Assembly (NCBI GenBank): GCA_016210245.1 | Contig: JACQUR010000398.1 | Coordinates: 1 to 12,578 of the forward strand | Source of the DNA: Chloroflexota bacterium | Lineage (GTDB): Bacteria; Chloroflexota; UBA6077; JACQUR01 | Direction of reading: 5' to 3' | Length of the DNA: 12,578 nt | Shown: one piece after another, positions 1-6,717 of the stretch | How the letters are laid out: every line of letters starts with the position of its first letter | Numbering within the stretch: the first letter of the stretch is position 1 | Made by a program: the position numbers and the translations under genes | Notes under the pieces: model-generated | The model's input: only the letters and a program-made list of their open reading frames with translations | What the model was told of the DNA's origin: nothing | Databases searched by the model: none

Positions 1-14
1 CCTCTACCCCCCGG

Positions 15-43
15 CCCCCTTCCCCGACCAGGGGGGAAGGGGG
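15..43. repeat. GC-rich stem-loop
   Basis: A C-rich arm with a TT interruption (15-25) pairs with a G-rich arm carrying AA (33-43), giving an 11-bp stem with a loop of about 7 nt. No T-run follows on either side, so an intrinsic terminator is not supported. It looks like a dispersed GC palindrome. No gene is recognisable in bases 1-78. Confidence 0.5.
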
Positions 44-78
44 TGAGGGGCAATGGCTTCGTTTGTCGAATGGGGGGG

Positions 79-230
79 CCCCATGTGCCTGCACCTTCCT
101 CAGCCTGGCCGGCGGCGGTTTCCTGGAGGCGGCTGTCCCTGGACAGCCGATGGGCGGGCGAGCTGGCCCGGGATGCTCCTGGATAGTTAACTCCCGGCAG
201 GGCCGTATTGGTTGATCCAGGTGGGCGATG
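79..230 (+). repeat. Decayed duplicate of the abiEi upstream region (copy A)
   Basis: This stretch aligns with 975-1130 just upstream of abiEi. Shared blocks include CCCCATGTG, TGCACCTTCCTCAGCCTG, GGTTTCCTG, ACTCCCGGC and GGGCCGT, separated by diverged and slipped segments. It leads directly into a fragment of the abiEi coding sequence at 244, so it is the upstream part of a second, broken abiEi locus. Confidence 0.7.
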
Positions 231-243
231 AAGACAAGGCGAT

Positions 244-300
244 CTCGTCTCGGGGTTGAGCGCCAGGGGGTGGCTGCTGCGGATCGAGGCGGGGAAGTAT
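244..300 (+). pseudogene. abiEi remnant 1 (about 19 codons)
   Basis: These 57 bases match 1396-1452 inside the intact abiEi with only one or two differences, and correspond to residues from about 48 to 66 (LVSGLSA, GWLLRIEAGKY). The part before codon 48 is deleted relative to copy B. Homology stops at 299/300, exactly where the IS3-like end begins. It cannot encode a functional protein. Confidence 0.85.
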
Positions 301-383
301 AGTGTACCCCGAAAACTGGACAGAGGGGGATTTGTTGGGATGGCTGTGCCGAGGGGCTTCTTCGCAACGGGAGGTGCGCCGGG
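300..383 (+). mobile_element. IS3-like terminal remnant
   Basis: The sequence TAGTGTACCCCGAAAA followed by CTGGACAG resembles the terminal inverted repeat of IS3-family elements. It abuts the broken end of abiEi remnant 1, which fits insertion there. No transposase gene follows; after about 80 bp the methyltransferase gene starts. The 16-bp core recurs at 9461-9476 in the same orientation. The family call rests on recalled end motifs, so it is moderate. Confidence 0.4.
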
Positions 384-953
384 GTGAGTCATGCAGGGCG
401 GGACTTCGGTCTCGGGCGGCGCAAGGTATTCCCGGCGGCGCAGGCTGGCTCCCTGCTGAACCCCTTGCGTCGACTCGTGCAGCCGCCCGAGCGGACGGTG
501 GCGGCGATGGGCCTTCACCCGGGGGCCCGGGTAGTGGAGCTTGGCTGTGGGCCCGGATTCTTCAGCCCTTTCGTGGTCAGCGCGGTTCCTCAGGGGCGGG
601 TCGTGCTGGTTGATCTGCAGGCAGAGATGCTGCGTGTGGCGCGCGGCCGTCTGGCGACGCCGAGGGTGACCTTCGTCCAGGCCGACGCCGTGCTGCTGCC
701 GTTCGCAACGGGCTCCTTCGATGCCGCCCTGCTTGCGACGATGCTCGGCGAAGTCTCTGATCCGGGAGCATGCCTCGATGAGGTGCGCCGAGTCATGCGG
801 CCGGGCGGGGCCGTGACGATCTCGGAAACCCGCAGGGACAGCGACTTCATCCCGTTCGGCGCCTTGCGCCAGCTTCTTGCGCGCTACTCCTTCGATTTCA
901 TCGACCGGAGTGGTATCGCCTGGGAGTACATAGCTCGGTTTCGGAGCGCCTGA
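384..953 (+). CDS. Class I SAM-dependent methyltransferase (UbiE-like)
   Basis: The 189-residue protein has a complete small Rossmann methyltransferase fold. Motif I is VVELGCGPGF (about residues 50-59), the acidic end of strand 2 is VVLVDLQAEML, FVQADA precedes the SFDAALL strand, and the post-motif RRVMRPGG is present. It should transfer a methyl group from SAM, but the acceptor cannot be read from the sequence. The N-terminal segment VFPAAQ..LLNPLRR is typical of short bacterial members. The GTG start is chosen because GGGAGG (369-374) lies 9 nt upstream; an ATG at 391 is in another frame. It stands alone between debris and the duplicated abiEi upstream region, with no evident operon partner. 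The length is normal for a single-domain enzyme and I see no damage. Confidence 0.85.
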   Translation: MSHAGRDFGLGRRKVFPAAQAGSLLNPLRRLVQPPERTVAAMGLHPGARVVELGCGPGFFSPFVVSAVPQGRVVLVDLQAEMLRVARGRLATPRVTFVQADAVLLPFATGSFDAALLATMLGEVSDPGACLDEVRRVMRPGGAVTISETRRDSDFIPFGALRQLLARYSFDFIDRSGIAWEYIARFRSA

Positions 954-974
954 GCCGCCGATCGAAGAAGGGAC

Positions 975-1130
975 CCCCATGTGCTTGCACCTTCCTCAGC
1001 CTGTTCGGCGGTGGTTTCCTGCAAGCGGCTTTGCAGGGACGGTCGCTGAGCAAGCAGGCTGGGCGCGGATGCTTCCTGGCTGGCTACTCCCGGCGGGGCC
1101 GTCTAGGTTGATCAGGTGGACGAGATGAAG
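975..1130 (+). repeat. abiEi upstream region duplicated at 79-230 (copy B)
   Basis: This is the counterpart of copy A and lies in the 300-bp gap between the methyltransferase gene and abiEi. It holds no recognisable gene. Divergence between the copies is clear but the order of blocks is preserved, which points to an old segmental duplication of the abiE locus. Confidence 0.7.
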
Positions 1131-1213
1131 AGAAGGCAGTCGATGAGATGCCCAGCCAGGAGAACAGCGCCCGGCCGAGTGGCGAGCGCGAAGACGCGGC
1201 GGGCAGTTAATAC

Positions 1214-1260
1214 ATTCGTGTCAATAGTTTACCCGATGCAGCTATACTATTGACATGAAT
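1214..1260 (+). promoter_or_regulatory. abiE promoter and inverted-repeat operator over the start codon
   Basis: Bases 1214-1228 (ATTCGTGTCAATAGT) and 1246-1260 (ACTATTGACATGAAT) form a 15-bp inverted repeat with a single mismatch and a 17-nt spacer. A -10 box TATACT lies at 1243-1248; its expected start point (about 1255) is the A of the abiEi ATG, and no Shine-Dalgarno sequence precedes that ATG. The transcript is therefore probably leaderless. AbiEi antitoxins are known to repress their operon by binding inverted repeats at the promoter, so this is the likely operator. The -35 region is weak. Confidence 0.7.
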
Positions 1261-2100
1261 AGTTCACGGCGACTCGCCACGGGGCCTGAAGAGGCGCGGC
1301 TGCTCACCGAGTTGGAGCGCCGTGGGATAGCGGTGCTCAACCTGCGGAAGCACCGGGAGCAGCTTTCGGAGTTCACCGATATCCAGCTCTACCACCTCGT
1401 CTCGGGGTTGAGCGCCAAGGGGTGGCTGCTGCGGATCGAGGCGGGGAAGTACCTCGTCGTCCCGCGAGCGGCCCGCGGGACGTGGAGCGAGCATCCGTTT
1501 GTGGTGGCGTCCGGGATCGCGCCGGAGCCCCACTACATCTCCTTCTGGTCTGCGCTGTCGTACCACGATCTGACCGAGCAACTGCCGCGTGTAGTCTACG
1601 TGGCAGTACGGGAGAAGCGAAAGGCCGCCGTCGCGTTCCAGCACTGGACCTTCCGCTTCGTCCACTTGGCCAACCGAAAGTTCTTCGGCTACCGACACGA
1701 GGAGTTCACCGCCCTCAACGGCGCCGCCACGATTGAGGTTCCCGTTGCTGAGCCGGAGAAGGCAATCATCGATGGGCTCGACCACCAGTTGCTGGCCGGC
1801 GGGATTGGAGAGGTCATCAAGGCTCTCCACCGCGGCTTTGCCGGAAGCCAGCTTTCCGTCGAGAAGCTTGTTGCCTATGCCCACTGCCAGGGCAACGCTG
1901 CCGTGGCGGCTCGGCTGGGTTACCTGCTGGAGCGTCTGGGCGTCCACCAGGCTGGCGAGCTGCGTCCGCTCGTCCGCCAGCGCGGCGCAGCCCCCTACCT
2001 CTCGCCCGCAGCACCCCGTGCCCGGGCCACGCTGGAGAAAACGTGGAATCTGCGCGCGAACGTCCCGGACGAGCAGTTTGAGCTGGAGACGGTGTGGTGA
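1255..2100 (+). CDS. abiEi: AbiEi-type antitoxin, type IV toxin-antitoxin system
   Basis: This 281-residue protein has the AbiEi architecture. An N-terminal winged-helix region (about residues 1-70; LLTELERRGIAVLNL, then YHLVSGLSAKGWLLRIEAGKY) is followed by the antitoxin domain (YISFWSALSYHDLTEQLP about 93-110, EPEKAIIDGL about 168-177). Its role is to repress its own operon and neutralise AbiEii, by a mechanism in this family that does not need direct toxin contact. The ATG at 1255 has no ribosome-binding site but sits at the predicted transcription start. Its stop overlaps the start of abiEii, so the two are translationally coupled. Two decayed fragments of the same gene lie elsewhere in the window (244-300 and 5907-6076). 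I see no frameshift here. The family assignment is firm from domain pattern and partner. Confidence 0.9.
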   Translation: MNSSRRLATGPEEARLLTELERRGIAVLNLRKHREQLSEFTDIQLYHLVSGLSAKGWLLRIEAGKYLVVPRAARGTWSEHPFVVASGIAPEPHYISFWSALSYHDLTEQLPRVVYVAVREKRKAAVAFQHWTFRFVHLANRKFFGYRHEEFTALNGAATIEVPVAEPEKAIIDGLDHQLLAGGIGEVIKALHRGFAGSQLSVEKLVAYAHCQGNAAVAARLGYLLERLGVHQAGELRPLVRQRGAAPYLSPAAPRARATLEKTWNLRANVPDEQFELETVW

Positions 2101-2873
2101 GACGAGATCTCACCCGGGCCCAGCTCATCGAACTCGCCCACCAGTACAGGGTCGACCCGGTGTACCTCGAGAAGGACCTCGTCCTGACCGAGATCATCCG
2201 CCACTACGCTCAGGGGCCGCTAGCCGACGTGCTGGTGCTGAAGGGAGGGCAAGCGCTTCGACACGTTTACGGCAGCGCACGGCTCTCGAAGGACATTGAT
2301 TACGTGGCACGGCGGCGCATGGAGTTCGAGGTCGTTCGCGAAGCCACCGCGATCGACTGGCCTCGGATCAGCTTTCCGGACCGTCCCGAAGGGCGCACCA
2401 AGTTTGGCTTCCGCGTCAGGCCGATTCGCTATCGCGGCCCCCTTGGTTTCAATGATACGGTCGAACTGGAGGTGAGCTTTCGCGGGGATCTCGTTCGAGA
2501 CCCGCAGCCAGGTACCTACGTGAGCGAGTTCTGCGAGCCCTTCGGACTCCTGGTCATGGACTTCAACGAGATGGTGGCCGAGAAGATCCGGGCGCTCTAT
2601 CAGCGCGGCAACTCCCGTGATCTCTATGACCTGTGGTTCATGTTGGGCCGTCCGGGACTTCCGCTTGACCCGGACATGGTGCGTGACATTCTGCCGCACA
2701 AGTTCAGACCACCTCTCGTCGCAAAGGGGTGGAATCGCGGTGTCTTGTACGACCGCATCAGGGAGGCCGAAGCACTCTGGGATGCGACCCTCGGCCCGCT
2801 GCTGCCAGATCGGCCCAGCTTCGACGAGGCGTTGACCGTCGTCGAGCGTGGGTTACGCTTCCTGCCGAGGTGA
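2094..2873 (+). CDS. abiEii: AbiEii-type nucleotidyltransferase toxin
   Basis: The 259-residue protein carries all AbiEii/DUF1814 motifs of the DNA polymerase-beta-like nucleotidyltransferase fold: LKGGQAL (residues 49-55), the metal-binding pair in SKDIDY (65-70), VELEVSF (about 123-129), and EKIRAL followed by RDLYDLWF (about 175-182). Members of this group transfer nucleotides, and tRNA acceptor ends are the target in studied homologues; the bacterial outcome is growth arrest or abortive phage defence. All key residues are present, so it should be active and held in check by AbiEi. Two GTG codons (2094, 2097) can start it; GGAG at 2085-2088 lies 5 and 8 nt upstream of them, so 2097 is also plausible. 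It overlaps abiEi by 4-7 nt. Confidence 0.9.
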   Translation: MVRRDLTRAQLIELAHQYRVDPVYLEKDLVLTEIIRHYAQGPLADVLVLKGGQALRHVYGSARLSKDIDYVARRRMEFEVVREATAIDWPRISFPDRPEGRTKFGFRVRPIRYRGPLGFNDTVELEVSFRGDLVRDPQPGTYVSEFCEPFGLLVMDFNEMVAEKIRALYQRGNSRDLYDLWFMLGRPGLPLDPDMVRDILPHKFRPPLVAKGWNRGVLYDRIREAEALWDATLGPLLPDRPSFDEALTVVERGLRFLPR

Positions 2874-3439
2874 CGCGGGGACCGGGTGCAGCAGGCCCCG
2901 GTGGGTCCCAATGGCGAGGTGAGAAATGTATACTTGCAATGCTACCACGCAACTATGCATTCTGGGGGACTCATGGAGGCACATTCCCGACGCAAGGCGG
3001 CCCTCGCGCCCGCATCGACCGGATCATGGCTGGCGAGCGACCCAACGTCCTCGAATGCCAGCGCCTCCGCTTCGAGGATGAAGGCGGTACCGTCTGATCG
3101 ATGTCGCGCGGCGCTGGAAGGAATCCGATGCGCCGGCAATCTCCGGGCCCGTTTCGGGCGGCGCTGCGACGAACTCTCCGCGGCGGGCAAGCACCGAGAC
3201 GCACACGCTGTATCTGCGCCCATCTCCAAAGACTGGGCACTGCTGGGGCGCGCCACGGCACGAAGCGCTGACCACATCCTGCTCGGGGGGACTCATGCCC
3301 GGTCACGGAGAGCGGCACGACACCAACACGGCACTGGCTCAGACACCCGCGAACCTGAAGGCTGCGCACCGTCGCATCGAGTCGGCACTGTGCTCCAGTG
3401 GCTCGACGTTCTGATTGCACGAATGGGGAGGATGTTGGG
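2874..3439. other. 566-bp stretch without a confident gene
   Basis: No known family is visible on either strand. Two short + strand frames look mildly coding but cannot be supported: one from ATG 2939 to 3097 (starts MLPRNYAFWGTHGG) and one from ATG 3295 to 3414 with a G-rich stretch 4 nt upstream (contains LKAAHRRIESAL). A longer frame from 2886 runs into the next gene in the wrong frame and is rich in Arg, Ser and Ala, as expected for a shadow. The area may be a decayed gene. Confidence 0.4.
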
Positions 3440-4081
3440 ATGCAAGAGGACAGCGAGTACGCGACCCCCAGCACCGTTGCGGATCTGCCCGGATTCCCGT
3501 TCGGCTCCTTCAGCGAGTTGCAGGCGGCACTGCAGACTCGCGCAGCATCACTCTCGCCTCGGCAGGACATAGCGCGAACCTACGCTGGAAGCGTGGCTGC
3601 GAACTTTAGCGCATTCGAGCGGACCTTCTTCACGGTCTTCATGCTCTGCTGGCTATGGGGCGGGGCGATCATGGTGGCGCTTGGCTGGGGAACCCTGGGG
3701 ACATCTTCACTGGCCCTGATGGTGGTAGCGTTCGCGTCGTTCATCATTAATCGCCCCTGGACGACCCCGATAATCACCTTCATCGCTGTCGCCGCTACGG
3801 CCTGGGGGGCCTTCGGCGGCCAACCGTTCCTCGCGTGGACAGGCGGGACCTGGCTCCTAGTCTGGTTCCTCAGCAATGGCTGGCAGAACTGGTGCACTGA
3901 CCGCTTCAAGGACCGGTTAGCGGTCGACGAGCCCTTCTTTGTGGCTAGCTACCTGAGCCGGTGGGTCGCGGTAGTGCTCAAGGGTGGAGAGCGCTTGATG
4001 GCGGAACGGACCCAGGAAGACATCGAGCGGACAGCGCGCATCGCAGAATCCCTGCGCCGGCGGTCTGGGAGCGACTCGTGA
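3440..4081 (+). CDS. Unrecognised four-helix membrane protein
   Basis: I do not recognise this 213-residue protein. It has a soluble N-terminus of about 60 residues (SFSELQAALQTRAASLSPRQ), four hydrophobic segments at about 63-83, 88-104, 110-124 and 129-145 that are unusually rich in Trp (FMLCWLWGG, TWLLVWFLSNGW), and a charged C-terminal region of about 65 residues (ERTQEDIERTARIAESL). It should sit in the cytoplasmic membrane with both ends on the same side. The start at 3440 is preferred over one 42 nt upstream because GGGGAGG (3425-3431) lies 8 nt before it. It is between the abiE pair and a zinc-knuckle gene on the same strand, but the gaps are too long to claim an operon. Confidence 0.7.
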   Translation: MQEDSEYATPSTVADLPGFPFGSFSELQAALQTRAASLSPRQDIARTYAGSVAANFSAFERTFFTVFMLCWLWGGAIMVALGWGTLGTSSLALMVVAFASFIINRPWTTPIITFIAVAATAWGAFGGQPFLAWTGGTWLLVWFLSNGWQNWCTDRFKDRLAVDEPFFVASYLSRWVAVVLKGGERLMAERTQEDIERTARIAESLRRRSGSDS

Positions 4082-4281
4082 CGCCAAGCAGGCGGCACGA
4101 ACGCCATGTGCGAGGGGCCGTCCGGTGGTGCCTCTCACCCTCGGAACGGCAGCCCTATCCGGAACTTCCGCAGCCGTTCCTCACTTCGCCCATGTGGTCC
4201 TCACAGAGGGAGAGAGTTCCCGGTGGGTGAAAGCCACCACAAGGAAAGGGGGGATAGCTGTCACGTAAGGCTGCCCCGCAC

Positions 4282-4376
4282 GTTTCGTGGCCGCCCCTGC
4301 GCAGTCTTCCTGGCCACCGCTGCGTAGGTTTTCCTGGCGGCCGGCGCACGGACCTTCGTGGCCGCTGACACACAGG
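4282..4376 (+). repeat. Four degenerate 23-25 bp tandem repeats
   Basis: The gap 4082-4402 holds no recognisable gene, but its end is periodic. Units start at 4282, 4305, 4328 and 4352. Each opens with a TTCSTGGCSRC core (TTTCGTGGCCGC, CTTCCTGGCCAC, TTTCCTGGCGGC, CTTCGTGGCCGC) followed by a variable part such as CCCTGCGCAG or CGCTGCGTAG. The array ends about 26 bp upstream of the zinc-knuckle gene. It could be a protein-binding array or simple tandem duplication. Confidence 0.55.
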
Positions 4377-4402
4377 CGAGCCACCAAGCTGGAGACATCG
4401 CC

Positions 4403-4711
4403 ATGGACCAGTCGAAGCGCAGAAGAGCAGAGGAGATTCGGAGGGAGAGCGGCCATCTTATGAGCCCGTATGGGCTGGCGATTCAACTACAGCAGCAACT
4501 TGGTCTTGCGTGGGACCAAGCAACAACACCTGCGAACGGTTTCGGGCAATGTTGGGAGTGTGACGGGTATGGTCGGCTTCGTTGCCCAGCATGTTGGGAT
4601 GAGTATCGCAAGAAAGGGAGTAGGACGAAGCCATGTCCGACCTGTCGCAACGATTACTCCCTGATTCGATGTCACGTGTGCAAAGGCTCAGGTGCTTACC
4701 TGGGAGAATGA
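4403..4711 (+). CDS. Small DnaJ-type zinc-knuckle protein
   Basis: The 102-residue protein has a basic N-terminal helix (KRRRAEEIRRESG), an amphipathic segment (LAIQLQQQLGLAWDQ) and four CxxC pairs: CWECDGYG (50-57), CPAC (61-64), CPTC (78-81) and CHVCKGSG (90-97). The first and last have the canonical CxxCxGxG form of the DnaJ cysteine-rich domain, where motifs 1/4 and 2/3 each bind one zinc; the same pairing is expected here. There is no J-domain, so it is not a DnaJ. A role in protein or nucleic-acid binding is only inference. The start at ATG 4403 has GGAGA (4391-4395) 7 nt upstream. A degenerate tandem repeat lies just before it and an IS630 remnant just after. Confidence 0.75.
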   Translation: MDQSKRRRAEEIRRESGHLMSPYGLAIQLQQQLGLAWDQATTPANGFGQCWECDGYGRLRCPACWDEYRKKGSRTKPCPTCRNDYSLIRCHVCKGSGAYLGE

Positions 4712-4733
4712 TGCTCCATGCCGATCCTCGGCA

Positions 4734-5222
4734 GCGGGCTACCTGGTGACCTTCTGGACGGTGGCGATGCTGGCGCTGGCGCTCGTCCAGCACCTGACGG
4801 TCCAGCTCAGTACCAACTCTTTGCGGAGCTTGGCGCATCGCCTGGACGTGCGGTGAGCACGTCCCCGGCTGGGGATGCCGCTGAAGGTTGATCCCGACAA
4901 GGCCGCCAAGCAGTGGGCCATCGCCAAGGCCGTCGTGGAGGCCCGTCCTGGGACGGCGATCCTCTGCGGCGACGAGTCCCGCGTCCAACTCCTGCCGTTG
5001 GTCCGTGACATGTGACACTGGGTTGGCCATGAGGTCCGAGTGTCGACGCCCGGGAGCAACGTCACGCGGGCCATCTTCGGGGCGCTGAACATCGGCATCG
5101 GCCAGTGGGACTACTTGATCCGGGAGCGGATACGGTGGGAAGATTTCATCGTCCTCCTGGAGCACCTGCTCTTGGTCTATCCCAACGTCCCCATCATCCT
5201 GATCTTGGACAACTACAACTGC
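4734..5222 (+). pseudogene. IS630-family transposase remnant with two in-frame TGA codons
   Basis: One reading frame carries the middle of an IS630 DDE transposase: YLVTFWTVAML, ARPRLGMPLKVDPDKA, the first catalytic Asp in CGDESRVQLLP, VRVSTPGSNVTRAIFGALN, YLIRERIRWEDF and the second Asp in ILILDNYN. The N-terminal helix-turn-helix part and everything after the second Asp are missing, including the catalytic Glu. Two TGA codons (4854-4856 and 5013-5015) interrupt the frame, each where family members have Trp (R-W-ARPRL and M-W-HWVG). No terminal inverted repeats were found. It is dead debris. Bases 5223-5345 after it are unassigned. Confidence 0.85.
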
Positions 5223-5345
5223 TGGGGACAGGTCGAGCTGGGCGATCGTATCGACCCGGTTCGTCAGACGGTCTATGGGCCAGGAGGCACGTGAGTCGGG
5301 GATCACGGCTCCTAATGGCCACCAATCGGGAGGCGCTGCGACGGT

Positions 5346-5762
5346 TTGAGAGACCTGATCCGCCACCTGGGACTCAAGTTCATCGGCATGGAGGAGTTCG
5401 ACCCCTCCCGCGAGCCGCCGAGCGTATTCATTCAGAGAAGGGTAAACGAGGCGAGGGTCTACCTCGGGGTTCTGGGGATGCGGTATGGCTCTATCGACGC
5501 CAGCAGCGGACTATCGATGACCGAGCTCGAGTATCGCCAGGCGATCGCCAGCGACAAGGAGCTGCACATGTTCGTCCTGGATAGGGGCGCCCCGATCACT
5601 GTTGATATGGTCGAGACTGACCCACCAGCCTATGCCAAGCTGCTGGACTTCAAGCGTCGCGTGCTGCAGGCCCACGTGTGCGCGATGTTCACCGACGTGA
5701 ACGACCTGCTGGAGAAGGCGGAGCACGCCCTGCAAGCGGTGCGACGAGCCAGTCGCGGCTGA
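5346..5762 (+). pseudogene. DUF4062-domain protein, N-terminally truncated
   Basis: The frame encodes most of a DUF4062 domain: LGLKFIGMEEF, PSVFIQRRVNEARVYLGVLGMRYG, the highly conserved GLSMTELEYRQAI, ELHMFVLDR, and a closing FTDVNDLLEKAEHAL helix. In this family the domain normally begins with a beta strand of the type VFVSS and an EHR helix; about 25 such residues are missing, and the frame is closed by a TAA at 5313-5315. The available start is TTG 5346 with GGGAGG 12 nt upstream, which is poor; ATG 5388 is an alternative. There is no effector domain after DUF4062, although many relatives are N-terminal sensor modules of larger proteins. Because it follows an IS630 fragment directly, I judge it a remnant. 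Confidence 0.75.
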
Positions 5763-5906
5763 CCTGGCCGTGACCAGGCTGGGCTTGGATCCAGACGAGA
5801 ACCGACGTAGCGCGCTGCCCATCGGGAGTGGACTCAACGAGGAACCGCGGGACTTCAGAATGTACGGCCTGGAGGAATCGACTCCAGTAGAGCTGATGCG
5901 TGGCTC

Positions 5907-6076
5907 GCGAGCTTGCCGGAGGCCAGCTTGCCGTGGAGAAGCTTGTTGCCTATGCCTGCCACCAGGGCAACGCTGCCGTGGTCGCTCGGCTGGGCTACCT
6001 GCTGGAGCGTATGGGCGTCCAGCGGGCCGGCGAGCTGTGTCCGCTCGCCCGCCGGCGCGGCGCAGCCCCTACCTCG
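5907..6076 (+). pseudogene. abiEi remnant 2 (C-terminal part)
   Basis: This segment matches 1832-2000 of the intact abiEi. In translation GGQLAVEKLVAYA, CHQGNAAVVARLGYLLE and AGELCPLARRRGAAP correspond to residues from about 193 to 249, with roughly four of five residues identical. A one-base deletion occurs in the C-run near 6068. Homology ends about 10 bp before an IS66 remnant on the opposite strand. Together with remnant 1 it covers parts of one lost abiEi copy. The stretch 5763-5906 just upstream has no recognisable gene. Confidence 0.85.
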
Positions 6077-6087
6077 TTCGCGCTCGG

Positions 6088-6358
6088 CCACAGCGCGGGC
6101 CACAGCTTCAACAGCGCCCGACACAGCCCGGCCGCCTTGGCACTGGGGTTGCTCTGGCCCGCTTCGAACCGCGCCCGGAACTCGTCCTGGATCGGGCGCA
6201 CCGTCTCCGCCAGCCGCCAGCGGGCCAGCGGGTTGTCCCGGGCCTGGCGCCAGGCGGCGAACAGGCGCCTGGTCAGGGCTACGGTGGGCTGGCCGACCAG
6301 CCCCGCCCACGTCCACCAGCCCCTGGAAATCCCGCTTCAGAGGTGCTGCCAGAGGTGG
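6088..6358 (-). mobile_element. IS66-family transposase remnant with frameshifts
   Basis: On the - strand the translation gives pieces of an IS66 (TnpC-type) transposase in order: LWQHL, then in a second frame LKRDFQGLVDVGG (about 6340-6300), then back in the first frame VALTRRLFAAWRQARDN and SAKAAGLCRALLKLWPALW. In intact relatives ALW is followed by TF and then PTNNAAER with the catalytic Glu; here homology stops at ALW (6088) and abiEi debris begins. At least two frame changes and both-end truncation make it inactive. It starts immediately after the stop of the Phd antitoxin gene, where a toxin gene would be expected. Confidence 0.75.
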
Positions 6359-6691
6359 TCATGGGGTCCTGGCGGGTGGCTGCTGCGTGGCTCGACGCTG
6401 CTCTCGGGCCTGGGCGACCGCTCGGGATACCTCCCGCTCCAGCTCCTCATCAGGCACGTCCTCGAATGCTTGGCGCATCTCATCCAGGATGGCGAAGTCT
6501 TTCTCGCGCTCTTGCTCCAGGCGGTTGAGCCGCTCCAGGTCTTGCGCGGAGATGATGGCCGCCACCGGGATACCGCTTTTCTCCACGATCACGCGGGTTT
6601 CCCGGCGGAAGACCTTGTTCAGAAGCTGGCTGAAGTTCTGCCTCGCCTCCGAGGCTTTCATGGTCTGAGTCATAGGCTCGCGTTCGCGCAT
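6359..6691 (-). CDS. Phd/YefM-family antitoxin, orphan
   Basis: The 110-residue protein has the Phd/YefM fold at its N-terminus: MKASEARQNFSQLLNKV (from residue 11), RETRVIVEKSGIPVAAIIS, then LERLNRLEQE. This is the dimeric DNA-binding part that represses its own operon. A long charged helix follows (DFAILDEMRQAFEDVPDEELEREV), the toxin-binding part in the family. The start at 6691 is chosen because GGAGGAGG (complement of 6696-6703) ends 4 nt upstream; ATGs at 6673 and 6661 lack one. The tail ATQQPPARTP is low-complexity and reaches an IS66 remnant at once, so the C-terminus may be altered by that junction. No toxin gene follows. Upstream its frame is open into a truncated RES toxin. Confidence 0.85.
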   Translation of the reverse strand: MREREPMTQTMKASEARQNFSQLLNKVFRRETRVIVEKSGIPVAAIISAQDLERLNRLEQEREKDFAILDEMRQAFEDVPDEELEREVSRAVAQAREQRRATQQPPARTP

Positions 6692-6717
6692 CCCGCCTCC
6701 TCCATAGGCGCGAGTAC

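Noticed and set aside
1264..1947. Long - strand frame of 227 codons
   Set aside because: It is the antisense shadow of the intact abiEi gene.
2965..3298. GGGGGACTCATG occurring twice (2965 and 3287)
   Set aside because: Twelve bases without extended similarity around them; likely chance and not usable as evidence for genes.
2886..3572. 228-codon + strand frame
   Set aside because: It overlaps the start of the membrane protein gene in another frame, lacks a supported start and has no recognisable motif.
4854..5015. TGA reassigned to tryptophan in this organism
   Set aside because: Many intact genes in the window end in TGA and use TGG for Trp; pseudogene decay explains the two TGAs.
4458..5366. 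Long - strand frame of 302 codons
   Set aside because: It is antisense to the zinc-knuckle gene and IS630 remnant, whose motifs are clear on the + strand; its own translation shows no recognisable domain.
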